A stretch of 5,987 nt of DNA, taken from Bacteroidota bacterium (GTDB lineage: Bacteria; Bacteroidota; Bacteroidia; Bacteroidales; VadinHA17). The position numbers were made by a program, and so were the translations under genes. Below the pieces are notes generated by a model. It had not been told where the DNA came from. It did no database searches and was given only the letters and a program-made list of their open reading frames with translations. The stretch spans positions 1-5,987 of the forward strand of contig JADFUQ010000064.1 in NCBI GenBank assembly GCA_015222065.1, read 5' to 3'. Shown in pieces: positions 4,355 through 5,987 of this stretch (its first letter is position 1; the number at the start of each line of letters is the position of its first letter).

Positions 4355-5987
4355 AAAAAATATTTCTTATTGGTAATCCCAATGTTGGTAAAAGCGCCCT
4401 TTTTTCCCGTCTGACAGGTGTTCATGTCGTTGCTTCAAATTATCCCGGAACAACTGTCGAATACAGCAAGGGGTATTTACGGATGAATGGCACTAAAACG
4501 GAAGTAATTGATATGCCTGGTACCTATTCGTTTAAGCCAACCTCGAAAGCGGAGGAAGTCGCGACATCTATGATGGATCAGGCAATCACTAATAATGATA
4601 GTATTTTTGTCATTGTGATTGATGCTACTAATCTGGAGAGAAATCTAAATTTAACACTTCAACTTCTAAAGAAAAAAGTACCGATCATCATCGCTCTTAA
4701 TTTTTGGGATGAAACGAAGCATGTTGGCGTACATATCGATGTGGAAAAATTGGAAAAACTGCTGAAGGTACCAATAATCTCGACCAGTGCAATTAGCGGT
4801 GAGGGAATAAACAGATTAGTTAATCGTCTAAAAGAAGCAAAGGAAAGCCAGTTCGATTTTAACGATGAACACCGGTGGGAGGAGATCGGTAATATTTTAT
4901 CTCAAACTCAAACACTCTCGCACAGACATCATACTTTTTTTGAAAGAATCGAAGATATTTCAATCCACCCTCTGACCGGGATCCCGGTGGCCATTTTTAT
5001 TCTTTTAGCTTCTTTTACAATTATTCGATTTATTGGAGAAAGCTTAATTACTTACCTTTTTGAACCTTTGTTTAATGAGCTGTGGGCGCCGCTGGTGATG
5101 AAAATCTCTGATTTCTTAGGAAATTCCGGTTTTCTACATGGATTATTGATCGGGAAACTGGTAGATGGACAGATAGAATTTGTGGAATCTCTTGGTCTTC
5201 TGACAACCGGGCTGTTTGTTCCTATTGGAATGGTTTTGCCCTATGTTGTCTCTTTTTATTTCGCACTCAGCTTTCTGGAGGATTCCGGTTATCTTCCCCG
5301 ACTAGGCGTGCTGGTAGACAATTTAATGCATAAACTGGGGATCCACGGCCTGGCGATTATACCGATGTTATTGGGACTGGGGTGTAATGTTCCGGGAGCA
5401 ATGGCTACACGCATCCTGGAAACAAGAAGAGAAAAATTTATTGCCGCTACTCTGATGGCAATAGCTGTTCCCTGCATGGCACAGACAGCGATGATTTTCG
5501 GATTAGTGGGATCCCACGGCGCCATCGCTCTGGCAGCTGTCTTTGGAACCTTATTTCTTGTCTGGATAATTCTTGGTCTAATATTGAACCGGACGGTCAA
5601 AGGTGAAAGTCCGGAAATCTTTGTTGAAATACCTCCCTACCGAATGCCTTATTTCAAAGCCTTATTTAAGAAATTATGGATGAGAATCCGCTGGTTTCTC
5701 AAAGAAGCTATACCCTATGTTCTGATAGGTGTTCTGATAGTAAATATTTTATATTCTTTGGGTATTATTGAGTTTATTGGTGGGCTAACTGAACCGTTAA
5801 TCACAGGAATCATGGGACTTCCTTCTGATGCAGTGGGAGCACTAATTGTTGGTTTTTTACGCAAAGATGTGGCGGTTGGGATGCTGGTGCCACTAGACCT
5901 GACAATGAAGGAGATGATTATTGCTTCGGTTGTTCTCACTATGTATTTCCCCTGTATTGCCACTTTTACCGTTTTAATAAAAGAGCT
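4351..5987 (+). CDS. feoB: FeoB, one-piece Fe(II) transporter with GTPase domain (3' truncated by window edge)
   Basis: 545 complete codons are visible and the frame is still open at the edge; comparison with compact FeoB proteins suggests only a short C-terminal end is missing. The G domain spans residues 1-165: G1 GNPNVGKS (8-15), with Asn11 at the potassium-binding position; G2 Thr35 in NYPGTTV; G3 DMPG (54-57); G4 NFWD (117-120); G5 SAI (146-148). A short linker containing SHRHH (190-194) leads to hydrophobic segments from about residue 211. Family signatures follow: LEDSGYLPR (309-317); first gate with GLGCNVPG (Cys345), LETRREKFIAATLMA and VPCMAQ (Cys375); then LRKDVAVGML (503-512); second gate with YFPCIAT (Cys535). 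It transports Fe(II) across the inner membrane, driven or gated by GTP hydrolysis. The ATGA overlap couples it to feoA. The gate cysteines sit in contexts clearly different from the split FeoB upstream, so the two are not recent duplicates. Confidence 0.93.
   Translation, partial: MKKIFLIGNPNVGKSALFSRLTGVHVVASNYPGTTVEYSKGYLRMNGTKTEVIDMPGTYSFKPTSKAEEVATSMMDQAITNNDSIFVIVIDATNLERNLNLTLQLLKKKVPIIIALNFWDETKHVGVHIDVEKLEKLLKVPIISTSAISGEGINRLVNRLKEAKESQFDFNDEHRWEEIGNILSQTQTLSHRHHTFFERIEDISIHPLTGIPVAIFILLASFTIIRFIGESLITYLFEPLFNELWAPLVMKISDFLGNSGFLHGLLIGKLVDGQIEFVESLGLLTTGLFVPIGMVLPYVVSFYFALSFLEDSGYLPRLGVLVDNLMHKLGIHGLAIIPMLLGLGCNVPGAMATRILETRREKFIAATLMAIAVPCMAQTAMIFGLVGSHGAIALAAVFGTLFLVWIILGLILNRTVKGESPEIFVEIPPYRMPYFKALFKKLWMRIRWFLKEAIPYVLIGVLIVNILYSLGIIEFIGGLTEPLITGIMGLPSDAVGALIVGFLRKDVAVGMLVPLDLTMKEMIIASVVLTMYFPCIATFTVLIKE

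Overview
The window is a compact ferrous-iron uptake (Feo) locus. All seven coding regions lie on the + strand, and nearly all the sequence is coding. It looks bacterial (Shine-Dalgarno sequences, 4-nt stop/start overlaps), is moderately AT-rich, and probably comes from an anaerobe or microaerophile, because Feo transports soluble Fe(II). No phylogenetic marker is present, so I do not name a phylum. The Feo protein types resemble those common in Clostridia-like and Desulfo-type anaerobes.

Layout: (1) bases 3-89 hold the C-terminal 28 codons of a FeoA-like protein cut by the window edge. (2) 95-1123 encodes a 342-aa protein with a membrane anchor, a DtxR/MntR-type winged helix and metal-binding domain, an SH3/FeoA-like domain and a second, classical FeoA domain. 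(3) 1125-1922 encodes the FeoB GTPase domain as a separate protein. (4) 1927-3387 encodes the FeoB membrane permease as a separate protein. (5) A 118-bp gap carries a palindrome that overlaps a plausible promoter. (6) 3506-4027 encodes a second, soluble DtxR-like regulator whose SH3 domain is replaced by a tail with five cysteines. (7) 4115-4354 is a stand-alone feoA. (8) 4351 to the right edge is a one-piece feoB that is cut off before its stop.

The locus therefore holds two different Feo systems side by side. System 1 has a split FeoB whose gate motifs are of the GCNAAG / CNGRWP / NPCST kind, and a membrane-tethered metal sensor fused to FeoA. System 2 has an intact FeoB with gate motifs of the GCNVPG / PCMAQ / FPCIAT kind, and a separate FeoA. 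The two metal-sensor proteins also differ at the primary metal site: Asp and Glu, as in MntR, in the tethered one; His and Cys in the soluble one, where Cys is DtxR/IdeR-like. My working inference is two transcription units, both in the same direction. The first starts upstream of the window and ends with the split FeoB. The second starts at the palindrome and is controlled by iron through the soluble regulator.
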